Shown here in pieces: positions 62,695 to 64,000 of a stretch of DNA of 64,000 nt. Each line of letters begins with the position of its first letter. Position 1 is the stretch's first letter. Where the stretch lies: NCBI RefSeq assembly GCF_003097135.1, contig NZ_QEQL01000004.1, positions 464,567 through 528,566 on the forward strand, given 5' to 3'. The notes under the pieces are model-generated. The model was not told where the DNA came from, made no database searches, and saw nothing but the letters and a program-made list of their open reading frames with translations. This stretch comes from Pseudomonas sp. URIL14HWK12:I12. GTDB lineage: Bacteria > Pseudomonadota > Gammaproteobacteria > Pseudomonadales > Pseudomonadaceae. The position numbers and the translations under genes are program-made.

Positions 62695-64000
62695 GAAATT
62701 CACTGGTCGAAAGTACGATGAGTGGTGGTGAGCCATTGGTAGCGTCTATCCAATACTTCACCCTTATTTCCAAGTGGGTCAACGAGTGAAACTCCCTAAG
62801 CAGTATCTCTCCCCTTACAAGCAAGCCATTATTTTCGAAAACTTCTTGCGATTTAATTTTATATTTTCCTTGATCCTGTTCGGCTACCCCGCTTATATCG
62901 CTGAGAAAAAAATCCTCCCCGCTTCCGGATTTAGCTATCATCGCCTCAAGCTTTTCGGGGAGACTGGCGTCATATATTTCGAAAGAATAAGCTGAAATGC
63001 TCTTGTCGTAATTTGGCAGCTTTATCATGTAGCCTAAAATGTCCCGCTGGGTAAATTCAGGGCCACCAACCAAAACAGGTAACTGCGCGCCTGGAGAAGT
63101 CTCTTTGCTTATGAATGCCGATTGTTTTAGGGTATACGCGGCTGCACCTACATAAGCCACATTAAGCTCATTCAGTGCGTGTGTTAATTGCTCGGCCGTG
63201 AGCCAGTATCTACTGGATTCAGGTAAGCCCCAAAGGCATTTTCTTACCCAAATTTCTACCGGCGTAGACTCGTTGGATCTGGCCTGCGAGGTTAGGCCAT
63301 AAGTGAACAGCGCTATGAACAGCCCGAAACCTAATGCTCCTAATAAAAAACCTCCAAGGAAAGCTGCATAAAATAATAGCACTGCTGAGCCTATGGCAGA
63401 GAAACTTGCAACTCTATATCGCCGGGCGGCTTTATGGTCACCCGCCAACCGAAGACGAATCGCCGTAATGTGATATTGCACTCCCTCCAAAACTCCAGCG
63501 AGCGCAGCTACAGATCCTCCCGTTTTAACCAGTGCTTTACCTATGGATAGCGAACTTTCACGAAAGATAGTCGTGCCCCCCTTCACCACAAACCCCGCCG
63601 CCTCAACCCCCATCCCAATCACCCCCAACGTCGCCGACCCCACCGCCGCCAGCGCCTCCGCGCGTTCATCGCTGGCCACCTCCAACAACGCCTTGTGGTT
63701 GCGCATCAAGCTGTCCTGCTGAAACCACAACCCCCCCAAACTCAGCAGCATCGGCGCTGTACCCGGCCGGTAGCCGCCCACTGCGTCCTGCAAATCCCAC
63801 AAGGCATTTCTGGCGAGCAATTGCGCGGCCGAGGCGTTGATCTTGAGTGCCTGTACGCTGTTGGCCAGGTCTTGTTGCAGCCCACCCAGCCCCAGGCCGA
63901 TGGCGCGCACGTTGGGCATTGCGCCGTTGCGGGCGCGTTCGGCCAGCTGGGTGAGCCTGGCCTTGAGGGCGCCGGCGCTTTCCAGCGTCCAGAGGGTGAC
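62675..64000 (-). CDS. C-terminal part of a large effector (T6SS VasX-like/BTH_I2691-like), truncated by window edge
   Basis: The frame is open to the last base of the window; 441 residues are visible. The upstream portion (ALKARLTQLAERARNGAMPN, LLSLGGLWFQQDSLMRNHKA, AALAAVGSATLGVIGMGVEA) resembles the body of VasX-type pore-forming T6SS effectors. A hydrophobic hairpin (ASFSAIGSAVLLFYAAFLGG through FIALFTYGLTSQ) could insert in membranes. The tip, about the last 230 residues, has no recognised motif and is clearly lower in GC than the upstream portion. The gene ends 20 bases inside the next immunity-like gene. The effector class is inferred from pattern and layout; the N-terminus and any VgrG/chaperone partners lie outside the window. 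Confidence 0.6.
   Translation of the reverse strand, partial: VTLWTLESAGALKARLTQLAERARNGAMPNVRAIGLGLGGLQQDLANSVQALKINASAAQLLARNALWDLQDAVGGYRPGTAPMLLSLGGLWFQQDSLMRNHKALLEVASDERAEALAAVGSATLGVIGMGVEAAGFVVKGGTTIFRESSLSIGKALVKTGGSVAALAGVLEGVQYHITAIRLRLAGDHKAARRYRVASFSAIGSAVLLFYAAFLGGFLLGALGFGLFIALFTYGLTSQARSNESTPVEIWVRKCLWGLPESSRYWLTAEQLTHALNELNVAYVGAAAYTLKQSAFISKETSPGAQLPVLVGGPEFTQRDILGYMIKLPNYDKSISAYSFEIYDASLPEKLEAMIAKSGSGEDFFLSDISGVAEQDQGKYKIKSQEVFENNGLLVRGEILLREFHSLTHLEIRVKYWIDATNGSPPLIVLSTSEFHVFPTA

Noticed and set aside
1..64000. CRISPR arrays, tRNA or rRNA genes, insertion sequences, prophage
   Set aside because: No regularly spaced repeats, no cloverleaf or rRNA sequence and no transposase or phage genes were noticed. 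This is a visual search, not a computed one.

Overview
The window is about 64 kb of GC-rich chromosome from a fluorescent Pseudomonas, most likely the P. putida group. The evidence is the gene content and order: RNase D with YcgL, a membrane PQQ glucose dehydrogenase next to pyrF, a DUF2897 small protein, a symporter-fused hybrid kinase of the CrbS/MxtR type near fadL, and a late cobalamin operon. From memory this resembles the PP_167x-PP_169x neighbourhood of P. putida KT2440; that was not checked. Identifications rest on reading translated sequence and motifs; no database search was run.

Layout. 1-7.4 kb: end of a periplasmic sulfate-binding protein, an O-acyltransferase with a SGNH domain, a D-2-hydroxyacid dehydrogenase, ycgL-rnd and the lipid A phosphoethanolamine transferase eptA. 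7.7-11.3 kb: a minus-strand four-gene envelope cluster (DUF1176 protein, membrane protein, M48 protease, small exported protein). 11.5-21.1 kb: an AraC regulator, an Nramp metal transporter, three MFS transporters, an orphan gluconate-dehydrogenase-subunit-3-like protein, the nucleotide nucleosidase ppnN and a LysR regulator. 21.2-28.4 kb: an unusual class A penicillin-binding protein, a YqjI-like PadR regulator with its siderophore-interacting reductase behind a double palindrome, a Pr6Pr membrane protein and a ZnuD-like TonB receptor behind a probable Zur box. 28.7-36.4 kb: gcd, pyrF, a DUF2897 protein, an MBL-fold hydrolase and a CHASE4-PAS-GGDEF-EAL protein. 36.5-44.9 kb: a BdlA-like soluble chemoreceptor, a LysE exporter, the crbS-type kinase and fadL. 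45.0-54.0 kb: a ten-gene minus-strand cobalamin operon (cobO-cobB-bluB-cbiB-cobD-cobQ-cobU-cobT-cobC-cobS). Every junction overlaps, and a cobalamin riboswitch and a strong hairpin lie in front. 54.1-59.8 kb: a sorbosone-dehydrogenase-type protein, a small exported protein, an MFS transporter, a DnaJ-domain membrane protein, a YbdG-type channel and a DUF1349 protein.

The right end (59.9-64.0 kb) is the accessory part and the best candidate for something little described. It holds the 3' part of a large membrane-inserting effector gene that runs off the edge. Downstream, on the same strand, are three tandem copies of a two-TM-segment protein (DUF6708-like), all with a near-identical C-terminal end. 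Between copies 3 and 2 lies a 62-codon relic of an effector C-terminus. It overlaps the next immunity-like gene by the same 20 bases as the intact pair. This is the signature of a type VI secretion or polymorphic-toxin effector/immunity locus that has swapped effector tips and kept old immunity genes.

The rest is mostly metabolic and envelope core genome. Themes are metal supply (Nramp, ZnuD, YqjI/YqjH), periplasmic sugar oxidation (Gcd, a sorbosone-DH-like protein, an orphan subunit-3 protein), c-di-GMP/chemoreceptor signalling and B12 completion from cobyrinate. No tRNA, rRNA, CRISPR array, insertion sequence or prophage was seen.
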